Origin: Terriglobus aquaticus | GTDB lineage: Bacteria; Acidobacteriota; Terriglobia; Terriglobales; Acidobacteriaceae | Assembly (NCBI RefSeq): GCF_025685415.1 | Contig: NZ_JAGSYB010000001.1 | Location: 1,860,001 to 1,924,000, forward strand | Direction of reading: 5' to 3' | DNA: 64,000 nucleotides | Shown: positions 8,405 through 16,264 of the stretch, piece by piece | Numbering within the stretch: the first letter of the stretch is position 1 | How the letters are laid out: every line of letters begins with the position of its first letter | The notes under the pieces: generated by a model | Told to the model about the DNA's origin: nothing | What the model saw: only the letters and a program-made list of their open reading frames with translations | The model's database searches: none | Made by a program: the position numbers and the translations under genes

Positions 8405-10178
8405 CCTGGAGCAACAAGCGCATTCCCATATCAAGCGTGGATGGTTCGTCCATCCGCTTCGGCCGGCCAGCAAGATCCCGGCGACCAATCACGGCAAAGA
8501 CGACGCCACACTCGACCCTGAAAAGGTGAGCGAGTGGTGGCGCCGGAACCCGAACTTCAACGTCGGAGTCTCAACCGGCCCGAGCGGTCTTTGCGTCCTT
8601 GACGCTGACCACGGCCTCGCCAGCATGGAAGAGTTTGAGGCGTGGCGGGTTCGCAATCGCATCCCGGAGACTTACGCTGTGCGCTCTGGACGTCGGCCCG
8701 ATTTCGGCGTGCAGATGTACTTCCGCGGCAGCGTCAAGGACGGCAAGTTCGAGCTTGACGGCGTCTCGGGTGACATCAAGAGCGCAGGCGGCTTGGTTCT
8801 CGCTGCCGGGAGTGTTCACCCGGACACCAGAGAGGTTTATCAGGCCATCTACGGCGATGTGCCGGTCGCGCCCATGCCCGAAGCCGTGCTGGAGCTTGCC
8901 CGTAAAAGCCGGGCGGCGGCGAGCGTTCAGGACGACGGGGAACCGATCACGCACGACCGCAACTCCAGGCTGACGAGCATTGCCGGCCGGCTTCGGAACG
9001 CGGGATTGACCGCGGCAGCATTGGAAGCGGCGCTATTGCAGACCAACCTAGACCGCTGCCCGGACCCGCTCGATGAGGAGGAAGTGAAGCGGATTGCGGC
9101 GAACGTCGCGCGTTATAAGCCCGCAGACGAACCCGTCGCGGTCACGATAGGCGGCAAGTCGTCAGACGCGCACGGACCGCAGGACGAGCCGTTTACGGGC
9201 GATTGGAGTGTGTTATTCCATACGCGCGAAGACACCGAGAACACGCCCGACCCGGTGTTCCTGATACGTGACTTTTTGCAAGACGAATCGGTCACGGGCA
9301 TCATCGGGCCGGCACGTGCGCGCAAGTCGATTGTGACCCTCAACATCATTCACGCGCTGCTGACGGGCGAGCGATTGTTCGGCAAGTTCGAGGTCAAGAA
9401 CAAGCCCGAGCGCGTCGTCTACCTCTGCCCTGAATCGGGGAAGAAGTCGCTCGGTCGACGCATCCGCAACATGGGGCTGCTGCCGTATGTGGGCGAGTCG
9501 TTGTTCTTCACATCCATGAACAGCGATCCGGTGGCGCTCAACGACCCTCGGCTGCTCGCGGCGATGAAAGGCGCCGTTGTATTCATCGACACTGCAATCC
9601 GGTTCTTCAAGGGAGACGAGAACAGCAGCGAGTACATGAAGGCGTTCGGCGAACAGTGCCACGGGTTGGTTCGACACGGCGTCAAGGCGGTTGTTCTGCT
9701 GCACCATACAGCCAAGGGAGCGGAGAACGTCACCTTGGAGAGCGGCCGCGGCTCGGGCGACTTCGGCGGATTCCTCACGTGCTGTTGGGGCACGACCCTC
9801 TCGGACTATGAGGATGCTTACAACGCTCAGTCGCTTATGTCTTGCGTGAAGCAGCGCGACTTCCAGGCGGACAGCTTCAAGCTGGCGCCCTCTGGTAATC
9901 AGGACGACTTCTTCCTCCAGTACGTCGAGGGCAGCGCCAACGCTCGTGTGCAGGTTGGCGCCAAAGAGAAGGCAGGTAAAGCGAAGGCGCTGGCGTTTGC
10001 CCGAGCCAACCCGGACGTGACGGCACAGGCAATGCAACGAGCGTTGGCAGAACAGGGAGTGGCTTACTCCGAGTCGGCTTGCAGAGGGATGCTTCGAGGT
10101 GTTCGCGCCCTGAAGATCACGGAGAGCAGCAGCAATGTGCTGCACCAGCAAATCCCGACCACTACACACGTGACCTAG
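8397..10178 (+). CDS. Bifunctional primase-polymerase / RepA-like ATPase
   Basis: The ATG at 8397 overlaps the upstream stop by eight bases and gives 593 residues. The N-terminal half is an archaeo-eukaryotic primase-like (prim-pol) domain: LCVLDADHG carries the DxD metal motif (Asp69, Asp71), followed by GRRPDFGVQMYF and GGLVLAAGSVHP. The C-terminal half (about 270-480) is a RecA/AAA_25 type ATPase with a Walker A-like GPARARKS near residues 304-311, a Walker B-like VVFIDT and VVLLHHTAKG. The P-loop glycine before lysine is arginine, and the histidine usual after the second primase motif is Gln in VQMYF. Such fusions replicate plasmids, satellites and phages, and it is the only replication gene seen in the element. 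Confidence 0.85.
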   Translation: MNNLEQQAHSHIKRGWFVHPLRPASKIPATNHGKDDATLDPEKVSEWWRRNPNFNVGVSTGPSGLCVLDADHGLASMEEFEAWRVRNRIPETYAVRSGRRPDFGVQMYFRGSVKDGKFELDGVSGDIKSAGGLVLAAGSVHPDTREVYQAIYGDVPVAPMPEAVLELARKSRAAASVQDDGEPITHDRNSRLTSIAGRLRNAGLTAAALEAALLQTNLDRCPDPLDEEEVKRIAANVARYKPADEPVAVTIGGKSSDAHGPQDEPFTGDWSVLFHTREDTENTPDPVFLIRDFLQDESVTGIIGPARARKSIVTLNIIHALLTGERLFGKFEVKNKPERVVYLCPESGKKSLGRRIRNMGLLPYVGESLFFTSMNSDPVALNDPRLLAAMKGAVVFIDTAIRFFKGDENSSEYMKAFGEQCHGLVRHGVKAVVLLHHTAKGAENVTLESGRGSGDFGGFLTCCWGTTLSDYEDAYNAQSLMSCVKQRDFQADSFKLAPSGNQDDFFLQYVEGSANARVQVGAKEKAGKAKALAFARANPDVTAQAMQRALAEQGVAYSESACRGMLRGVRALKITESSSNVLHQQIPTTTHVT

Positions 10179-10199
10179 GAGAGCTTCGCTCCTAGTCAC
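10170..10199 (+). terminator. Hairpin after the primase gene
   Basis: CTAGGAG (10175-10181) pairs with CTCCTAG (10189-10195) around a 7-base loop. The stem extends with GTGA/TCAC across one bulged base, and the stop codon lies inside it. No T-run follows, so it may be a weak terminator or an RNA-stabilising hairpin. Confidence 0.45.
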
Positions 10200-10512
10200 T
10201 GTGGGTTCATTACAGCAGCAACATTCTCTCTCTATAGAGAGCTGCTGCTAAATTGCTGCTCGGTGTACCACCTTTGGGGTACGCCGGGCGGCAAAAACAT
10301 CCACACCGACCTGCTTTGCGCGGTTCGGCTGGTCGAGGCCGGCCGCCTTACCGTAAGCGGTCAGGTTGGCCGCATACGACCGGGGGCGGTCAGAAAGTCG
10401 ACGGGCGACCATGAAAAGCCCTCCGCCGCAGCCCCTCGTACATACTTAAAAATACTTCCCATCTTCGGTATTTCTTCGCCTTAACTTTTCTGTTTTCCAT
10501 AGGAGAACTGCA
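10179..10512. other. 334-bp intergenic region with palindromes and an A/T-rich leader
   Basis: It holds the hairpin above, a perfect 14-base palindrome CTCTCTATAGAGAG at 10228-10241 flanked by AGCAGC/GCTGCT repeats (10214-10249), and a low-G+C stretch at about 10440-10500 before the excisionase-like gene. That A/T-rich stretch is the likely promoter or leader for the xis-int pair. No gene is seen. Confidence 0.5.
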
Positions 10513-10770
10513 ATGAGTTCGCTTACCGCAATCACCGCGCCCAGCTTCCTCGACGCGCAACACGCCGCAGCCTTCCTCGGCGGCGTAAACGCCCGCACAC
10601 TCACCCGTTGGGCGCGCGAAGGGTATGTCCCCGCCTACCCGCTCGGCGAAGGCAAGCGCCGCCTCTGGCGCTTTCTGCGGGCCGACCTAGAGCAATGGAT
10701 GCTGTCTCGGCGTACACTGCCGCAAGCCATCGGTGCTCCGGTCAGAGAGGAATATGACCAGCAGCACTAA
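10513..10770 (+). CDS. Excisionase-like helix-turn-helix protein
   Basis: The 85-residue protein has a HTH_17 layout: a helix with DAQHAAAFLGGVNARTLTRW (about 13-32), a turn with YPLGEGKRRLWRF, and a C-terminal helix DLEQWMLSRR. CATAGGAG precedes the ATG. The next gene, the recombinase, overlaps its end, a normal xis-int order. Recombination directionality factors of this type bend DNA at the attachment site and steer the recombinase to excision. That function is inferred from family and position. Confidence 0.8.
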   Translation: MSSLTAITAPSFLDAQHAAAFLGGVNARTLTRWAREGYVPAYPLGEGKRRLWRFLRADLEQWMLSRRTLPQAIGAPVREEYDQQH

Positions 10771-11917
10771 ATACCAGCAAGGAAGCCTTGTGCGGGTGAA
10801 GAACAAAACAGCGCCGGATACGTGGTTCTTCCGCTATCGAGAAGACAGCGAAGGCCGGCGCTCATACCGCAATCTCAAAATAGGCACGGTGCGGGATCTG
10901 CCGCATCGCCGCGACGCCGAGAAAGCCGTTCTCACCCTGCGAGTCAACATCAACTCAGGCGTTCGCACACCGGAAACGGTGAACGACGCCATAGCCCACT
11001 ACTCGAAGATCGAACTCGTACCAGAACGGAAGTCGCACGCAACGCTCGAGAATGTTCGGGGCATCCTTCGCCTGCACATCGCTCCGAAGTGGGGCGGCAA
11101 GCGGCTAACGGAGGTGCGAACTGTGTTGGTCGAGGAGTGGCTTCACTCCATGCCCTTGGCGCCGGGAACCCGGTCCAAGATCCGCAACGTCTTCTCTGCC
11201 CTGTTCAGCCATGCCATCCGGTATGAATGGACTGACAAGAACCCTATCCAGAAAGTCCGTGCTTCATCGGCCCGACTCGCCGACCCCGACGTGCTTTCAC
11301 CTGATGAGTTCCGGGCCCTCTTGCCGCTCCTGGAAGCAAGGGAACGGGCTATGGTGATGCTCGCTGGCTCGACAGGACTCCGTCGGTCGGAGATGTTCGC
11401 GCTTCGCTGGTCCGACGTGTGCTTCGTCACAATGCAGGTACACGTGACCAAGGGCGTCGTTCGCAACCACTTCGGCGCGACCAAGACACCGGCAAGCCGT
11501 AAGCCTGTCCCGCTGCACGATTCCGTCGCTACTGCTCTTCTGGAGTGGAGGCGTGGGTCGATGTACCGGGATCAAGGTGACTTCCTGTTCCCTTCCGTTC
11601 GCTTGAACGGCACTCAGCCCTTGTTCCCGGATATGGTGCTGAAGAAGTTCATCCGTCCCGCTGCGAAGGCGGCGGGGCTGACGAAGCGCATCGGTTGGCA
11701 CACGTTCCGGCACTCGCTGGCGACGAACCTACGGTCGCTCGGCGTGGATGTGAAGGTCGCACAGGAGCTACTTCGTCACGCGAACAGCCGGACGACCCTC
11801 GATCTATACACGCGGGCAGTGTCGGCCGACAAGCGAGAGGCGAACGCAAGAACGATGCATCTGCTAATGGGCGAAACGGGATTGCACCGTCGTGCACCGT
11901 CGGCCGTTGCAGCATAA
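10754..11917 (+). CDS. Tyrosine recombinase / integrase
   Basis: Starting at the ATG at 10754 (AGAGAGGAAT before it), the protein has 387 residues; a GTG at 10733 would add seven. It has an N-terminal arm-binding part, a core-binding helical domain (about 75-165) and a catalytic domain. The expected residues are seen: Arg210 (GLRRSE), His316 and Arg319 (HTFRH), His342 (LLRHAN) and the nucleophile Tyr352 (LYTRA). It overlaps the excisionase-like gene by 17 bases and stops 20 bases before the tRNA-Val 3' end, which it most likely uses as attachment site. Confidence 0.93.
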   Translation: MTSSTKYQQGSLVRVKNKTAPDTWFFRYREDSEGRRSYRNLKIGTVRDLPHRRDAEKAVLTLRVNINSGVRTPETVNDAIAHYSKIELVPERKSHATLENVRGILRLHIAPKWGGKRLTEVRTVLVEEWLHSMPLAPGTRSKIRNVFSALFSHAIRYEWTDKNPIQKVRASSARLADPDVLSPDEFRALLPLLEARERAMVMLAGSTGLRRSEMFALRWSDVCFVTMQVHVTKGVVRNHFGATKTPASRKPVPLHDSVATALLEWRRGSMYRDQGDFLFPSVRLNGTQPLFPDMVLKKFIRPAAKAAGLTKRIGWHTFRHSLATNLRSLGVDVKVAQELLRHANSRTTLDLYTRAVSADKREANARTMHLLMGETGLHRRAPSAVAA

Positions 11918-11937
11918 CTGCTAAGTTGTTGATTTGA

Positions 11938-12012
11938 TGGTGGGCACAGCAGGATTCGAACCTACGACTTCCACCGTGTGAAGGTGGCACTCTACCGCTG
12001 AGTTATGCGCCC
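11938..12012 (-). tRNA. tRNA-Val (anticodon CAC)
   Basis: The minus strand reads as a 72-base cloverleaf plus encoded CCA. The acceptor GGGCGCA pairs with TGTGCCC, the D-stem is ACTC/GAGT, the anticodon stem is CCACC/GGTGG with loop TTCACAC (anticodon CAC, codon GUG), and the T-arm is GTAGG-TTCGAAT-CCTGC. TATACT at 12074-12069 is a possible -10 element, and a near-palindrome GGGAGCAG/CTGCTCCC (12039-12056) lies in the leader. The 3' end faces the recombinase gene, so the element probably inserted into this tRNA's 3' end without destroying it. Confidence 0.95.
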
Positions 12013-12212
12013 TTCTGCGCTCAGGAAAGAGCCAGATCGGGAGCAGACCTGCTCCCTCGACATCTCGAAGTATAGCATTCACCGGACTGACCGGCCAGCC
12101 ATCTGCCCGCGTTCCGCCTCACCGTCCGGCGCCATTGCTGCTCCGGGTACCTGTCCACCGGACTCGCCCAGTGCACCTTTTCTGCGCGTTACCATCCAAC
12201 GGCAGAGCAGCT

Positions 12213-12989
12213 ATGGCGGAACCGACTCCACATCGTGCGGCAGAACCGTCCCCTGCACCGCCCGGGGTGCAGCCAGGCCCATCCTCATCGCAACCTTTGG
12301 GCGAAAACGGTGTCCACACCCAAGAGGCTGAGAACGACGTGGCGACGCTGGCAATCAATCCGGAACTGATGATGCACGCAGCCCCCTCCACACCCGCGGT
12401 TCAATCGGACCGCGTGTCTGACGGTGGCGATGCCGAACTGATGCTTCGACTCAAAGCAGGCGACCTGGACTGCTTCGAAATCCTGATGAACAAGTACCGG
12501 CGCGCCATGGTGCACTTCATGTTCCGCATGGTGCGCAACCAGGCCGTGGCGGAGGAGATGGCCCAGGAAGTTTTTCTGCGGGTCTATCGTGCGCGGGAAA
12601 GCTACCGCGCTGAAGCCAAGTTCTCCACATGGCTGTATCGCATCGCCACCAATCTGGCGGTGAACTATGCCCGCGACACCAAGAACGAGCGTCTGGCCGC
12701 TAAGCTGCAACTGGACGCGCCCGACGAAGAGACCGGCAGCACGCCGGACGTGGCGGATTCGACTCCCACAGTTGAGGCGGACCTGCTTCGCGCCGAGCGG
12801 ATGCGGGCCATTAAGCAGCACGTGATGAACCTGCCAGAGCGCCAGCGCATGGCGGTACTCATGCACAAGTACCAGGAAATGGACTACAAGCAGATCGGCG
12901 CCGTGCTGAAGCTGAGTGAGTCCGCGACAAAGTCTCTGCTGTTTCGCGCATACCAAACTCTGCGCGAAAAGCTGAAAGAGTTCGTCTAG
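12213..12989 (+). CDS. ECF-type RNA polymerase sigma factor
   Basis: The protein has sigma-70 region 2 (ELMLRLKAGDLDCFE, VAEEMAQEVFLRVYRAR, KFSTWLYRIATNLAVNY) and region 4 (LPERQRMAVLMHKYQEMDYK, LKLSESATKSLLFRAY), about 90-255 in a 258-residue protein. The first 80 residues are low-complexity, rich in P, A and S, and probably disordered. An upstream in-frame start at 12135 would lengthen that tail and is less likely. A membrane protein that could act as anti-sigma follows after 64 bases, then a DUF3106-type protein. The set suggests envelope-stress control, by context only. Confidence 0.9.
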   Translation: MAEPTPHRAAEPSPAPPGVQPGPSSSQPLGENGVHTQEAENDVATLAINPELMMHAAPSTPAVQSDRVSDGGDAELMLRLKAGDLDCFEILMNKYRRAMVHFMFRMVRNQAVAEEMAQEVFLRVYRARESYRAEAKFSTWLYRIATNLAVNYARDTKNERLAAKLQLDAPDEETGSTPDVADSTPTVEADLLRAERMRAIKQHVMNLPERQRMAVLMHKYQEMDYKQIGAVLKLSESATKSLLFRAYQTLREKLKEFV

Positions 12990-13053
12990 ACAAACAGAGG
13001 ATCAGCACCTGGGATCCTGACATGTTTCGATACATTGAGAGAAGGACACAACA

Positions 13054-13488
13054 ATGGCGACCATACTGAGCTCGAACGAAAGGAATAAGCCCGTCTCTGA
13101 CGAGCAGGCCATGCACGACGTAATGGCTCTGCTGGACGAGTGGCAGGCGCCCGAACCCTCCCCGTGGTTCGACGGCCGCATGATGGCTCGATTCCGCGAA
13201 GAGCAGCAGCGCGCTCCCGAGGGCTGGTTTGCCCGGCTGCGGTACCGCATGCAGTTCGGCAATCCAATCGGCTATCGGCCCGTGCTCGCCGGTGCCACAG
13301 CGCTGCTTCTGCTGGCGGGCGGCGGGAGTTATCTGGAGTTGTCGCACATGCACCAGGCGCCAGCCACCAGCACCAGCCGAACCCTGCAGGACCTGCAGGT
13401 GTTGGATAACAACGACCAGGCGATTCAGCAGATGGATCAGTTGCTGGACAGCGACGACAACAACTCAAACAGTGGCAGTGCGCTGTAG
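13054..13488 (+). CDS. Single-pass membrane protein, possible anti-sigma partner
   Basis: The 144-residue protein has a cytoplasmic N-terminal helical part (DEQAMHDVMALLDEW), one transmembrane segment (about 77-96, LAGATALLLLAGG) and a periplasmic tail ending in a D/N/S-rich stretch. The start is preceded by GAGAGAAGGAC. It lies between the ECF sigma gene and the DUF3106-type gene, which is the position and topology of an anti-sigma factor. No classical zinc-binding anti-sigma motif (HxxxCxxC) is present, so the role is inferred from context only. Confidence 0.7.
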   Translation: MATILSSNERNKPVSDEQAMHDVMALLDEWQAPEPSPWFDGRMMARFREEQQRAPEGWFARLRYRMQFGNPIGYRPVLAGATALLLLAGGGSYLELSHMHQAPATSTSRTLQDLQVLDNNDQAIQQMDQLLDSDDNNSNSGSAL

Positions 13489-13554
13489 CGCGCGGCCGCA
13501 TCAACCCGTAATACTGCAAGCTCCCGGCGTTCGCCGGTTTCTCAAACTGCCGTC

Positions 13555-14649
13555 ATGAAGTGGACTTTGCCAACGCGCCCTGTTCGCCCCTGGCCTTCGG
13601 TGTTGCTCGCCGTCGCTGCGGCAGTATGCGTTTCCGGCATCCAGGGTCAGGGCAACCGCCCACCGGCGTACCAGCCTGCCCCTCCTCTCGGTGCAGTTAG
13701 TGCCCCACGGCCGCAGTACCCGGCACCACAGGCCTATAACGGGGGAAGACAGCAGCCCGGCGGCTACCCGCAGACACGCAACTATGCCGGCCCGCAGGGC
13801 TACTCGCAGCAACCCCGCAACTACGCCGGACCGCAGTATGCGGCGCCGCAGGGCTATGGCGCGCCCGGTAACCGTTATGGGCAGTACGGAGGCTCGCAGC
13901 AGCAGCCAAACCGCTATCAACAGCCTCCTGCGAGCTACGGGCAGCCAAACCGGTACCAACAAGCCTCCCCGAGCTACGGTCAGCCGAACCGGTATGCTCA
14001 GCCGTCTGGGGCGTATGGTCAGCCAAACGGGTATGCCCCGGGAGCGGGCAGAGGGTACACCTACGCCCAGGACGGCAGGTCCGCGAATCCCAATTCGCCA
14101 GCGCAGACCGTGCCCAACCGGAACGCCAACTACGGCGGCACGCAGCAGGACCCTGCTCGCGTCAACGCACAGCAGCGGTTCTGGCAGCAGAATGGCTCCA
14201 CCCAGCCCGGAGCTCGAGGCGAGCACCTGCAGCAATGGATGGAGCACCACAACACACTGAATACGCAGGATCAGCAGCGTGCATTACAGCGTGAGCCGGG
14301 GTTCAATCAGCTTCCCCAGCAGACACAACAGCGCATGCTGGATCGTCTGCAGCGCCTGAACAGCCTCCCACCGCAGCAACGCGAACGCATTCTGCAGCGC
14401 AGCGAACAGATGGAGCAACTCTCGCCTGCCCAGCGCGGCCAGGTGCGTGGTGCCATGGGCCAGCTTGGTGCGCTTCCACAGGATCGGCGGCGCGCCGTGG
14501 CACGCTCCTTCCGCGAACTGCGGTCACTGCCGCCGGAGCAGCGCAGCCAGATCCTGAACTCGCCGGAGTACCGCCAGCAGTTCAACGAACAGGAGCGCAA
14601 CACGCTCAATAACCTGCTGACCGTCAGTCCCATGCTGCCCCAACAGTAG
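13555..14649 (+). CDS. Secreted Q/P/Y-rich protein with DUF3106-like C-terminus
   Basis: The 364-residue protein has a signal peptide (VLLAVAAAVCVSGIQGQ). Residues about 40-190 are low-complexity and rich in Q, P, Y, G and N, with 13-residue repeats QPNRYQQ...SYG. The C-terminal half (about 215-345) is made of helices of the form LPPQQRERILQ and LPPEQRSQILN, the DUF3106 pattern. The family is common in Acidobacteriota and Proteobacteria beside ECF sigma genes, and its function is unknown. The helical repeats resemble CpxP/Spy-like periplasmic sensors in spirit, but that is speculation. Confidence 0.8.
   Translation: MKWTLPTRPVRPWPSVLLAVAAAVCVSGIQGQGNRPPAYQPAPPLGAVSAPRPQYPAPQAYNGGRQQPGGYPQTRNYAGPQGYSQQPRNYAGPQYAAPQGYGAPGNRYGQYGGSQQQPNRYQQPPASYGQPNRYQQASPSYGQPNRYAQPSGAYGQPNGYAPGAGRGYTYAQDGRSANPNSPAQTVPNRNANYGGTQQDPARVNAQQRFWQQNGSTQPGARGEHLQQWMEHHNTLNTQDQQRALQREPGFNQLPQQTQQRMLDRLQRLNSLPPQQRERILQRSEQMEQLSPAQRGQVRGAMGQLGALPQDRRRAVARSFRELRSLPPEQRSQILNSPEYRQQFNEQERNTLNNLLTVSPMLPQQ
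13904..14020 (+). repeat. Three 39-bp in-frame tandem repeats
   Basis: Units at 13904-13942, 13943-13981 and 13982-14020, plus a partial fourth, encode QPNRYQQPPASYG, QPNRYQQASPSYG and QPNRYAQPSGAYG. The 39-bp period keeps frame, so copy number can vary without breaking the protein. Confidence 0.8.
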
Positions 14650-14907
14650 TAAGGGCGAATTAGCATTCGCGGCCGGTTGCGCTGTTCAGCAGTGTCATGT
14701 TGCCAGCCCTCCACTTTGCGAACGCCAGTTTGACCTGCCATCCGGTTCGGGGTACCGTACCTGTGTGCCCCGCGCCCTCCAGCAAGCAATGAAGCCGGCT
14801 CCCCGCCGCCATTGTTGTTGTCGCTGATCTCTCTGCGCCCTCTGCGCTCGTTTGCGCCTGCACATACCCACTGACATCGCCGCGTCCGCTCCTCTGAAAG
14901 GATCGCC

Positions 14908-16182
14908 ATGCCTTCTTCACTCGTTCGCCTCGGCAGCGCTCTCTTGCTCTTGCCTGCCCTGCTGTATGCTGCTCCGCAGCCCAAGACCGCTCGCCACTGG
15001 ACCGGAACGGCGACGTACCGCGGCCAGTCCATCCCCGTCCAACTCAACCTGGCAGAGCCAGGCCCTGGCGGAAGCATCTCCGGGTCGTTGCAGAACGGCA
15101 ACGAACAATCGCCTTCCAGCAACGGTCTGCTGCAGGACGGTCACCTGACCCTGCAGTTCGACTACTTCGCACGCAAGCTGCAAGGCACACTGACTCCCAC
15201 CGGTTTCGAGGGGCAATACACCGGCGCACGCATGAAGGCGCCAATCCCCGTCGTTCTGCACCCAGACCAGGACGGCAAGCCTGCCACGCGCTTCGTTGCC
15301 GCCACGGCACCTGTCACCATCAACGGTGATTGGGAGATCGCCGTTCACTCCTCCAAGGGCGAATCCGCATGGACCTTGCACGTTCAACCGTTCGGCGGCA
15401 ACGGGGAGGTTCAGGCGACAATCCAGCGCATCGACGGCGACACCGGCGGCCTCTACGGCGGGCTTGACCTTGGGAGCGGCGACTACCGCGTTTCGCGTTT
15501 CGCCGCGAATGGGCCGACGCTATACGCCTTGCATCCCGCAGCAGACGGCACACTTCAAGTGAAGAACCTGCTCAGCGAAGACGCACCCTGGACCGCTCGC
15601 CGGGTGGCAGACGCTCGCCGCGAGAATCTCGCCCCACCCACCCGCTCCACCGAGCAAACGTCCGTCGTGGACCCGAACGAGCCTCTGCACTTCTCCGGCG
15701 TGGATCTTTCCGGGCAGCCGGTCAGCAGCAACGACCCGCTATTCCGCGGCAAGGTCGTCATCGCCGCCGTCGGCGGCAGTTGGTGCCCGAACTGCCACGA
15801 TGAGGCACCGTTGCTGGTCGACCTCTACAACCGCTTCCACAGCCGCGGTCTGGAGGTCGTGGACCTGTCGTTTGAAGAGGAAGACCAGTTGCACAATCCG
15901 GAGCGGCTGCGTGCGTTCGTCGCCCGCTACCGTGTCCCTTACACGGTTCTGCTGGTGGGCACACCAGACCAGTTGAACCAGAAGCTGCCGCAGGGCAAGA
16001 ACCTGAACAGCTGGCCGACCAGCTTCTTCATCGGCCGCGACGGCTTGGTCAAGCAGGTGCATGCTGGCTTCAGCGGCCCCGCAACCGGAGCTGCGTATAC
16101 CGAGCTTCGCGAGGAAACTATCGCGCTGATCGAACGTCTGCTGGCTCAGAGCGGGCCTCCGCAAGCTACTGGAACGGAGTAG
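14908..16182 (+). CDS. Secreted thioredoxin-fold (TlpA/AhpC-TSA-like) protein
   Basis: The 424-residue protein has a signal peptide (ALLLLPALLYAAPQ), a long beta-rich N-terminal region (about 25-240) and a C-terminal thioredoxin-like domain. That domain contains WCPNCHDEAPLLVDLY, with the CxxC active site at about residues 292-295, and a cis-proline region near NSWPTSFFIGRDG. Such proteins act in the periplasm on disulfides or in redox delivery. The N-terminal region is not recognised. The 258 bases before it hold no gene. A strong hairpin follows the stop. Confidence 0.85.
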   Translation: MPSSLVRLGSALLLLPALLYAAPQPKTARHWTGTATYRGQSIPVQLNLAEPGPGGSISGSLQNGNEQSPSSNGLLQDGHLTLQFDYFARKLQGTLTPTGFEGQYTGARMKAPIPVVLHPDQDGKPATRFVAATAPVTINGDWEIAVHSSKGESAWTLHVQPFGGNGEVQATIQRIDGDTGGLYGGLDLGSGDYRVSRFAANGPTLYALHPAADGTLQVKNLLSEDAPWTARRVADARRENLAPPTRSTEQTSVVDPNEPLHFSGVDLSGQPVSSNDPLFRGKVVIAAVGGSWCPNCHDEAPLLVDLYNRFHSRGLEVVDLSFEEEDQLHNPERLRAFVARYRVPYTVLLVGTPDQLNQKLPQGKNLNSWPTSFFIGRDGLVKQVHAGFSGPATGAAYTELREETIALIERLLAQSGPPQATGTE

Positions 16183-16205
16183 CCCATACTCCATGGATGA
16201 GAACA

Positions 16206-16236
16206 GCACAGGGCCAGTCATCGACTGGCCCTGTGC
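16206..16236. terminator. Bidirectional terminator hairpin
   Basis: A perfect 14-bp stem (GCACAGGGCCAGTC with its complement) closes a 3-base loop. It lies between the convergent thioredoxin-fold and proline dehydrogenase genes, so it can serve both. Confidence 0.8.
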
Positions 16237-16264
16237 GTTGTTGCTATCTACTCGGAGCCTGCGA

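Larger units (their letters stand above)
1..11937. mobile_element. Right part of an integrated phage-like or satellite element
   Basis: The stretch carries a tape-measure-like tail gene, a fibre-like gene, a primase-polymerase/ATPase gene, two small helix-turn-helix genes and a tyrosine recombinase. It ends at the 3' end of a tRNA-Val gene, which is the classic site for such recombinases. To the right, the genes are ordinary chromosomal ones. The left end and any second attachment copy lie outside the window. No capsid, portal or terminase gene is visible, so complete prophage, satellite and decayed remnant all remain possible. Seen: gene content and tRNA junction. Inferred: that everything from 1 to 11937 is one element; a tRNA-like sequence near 7.9 kb may mark an internal junction. 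Confidence 0.75.
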
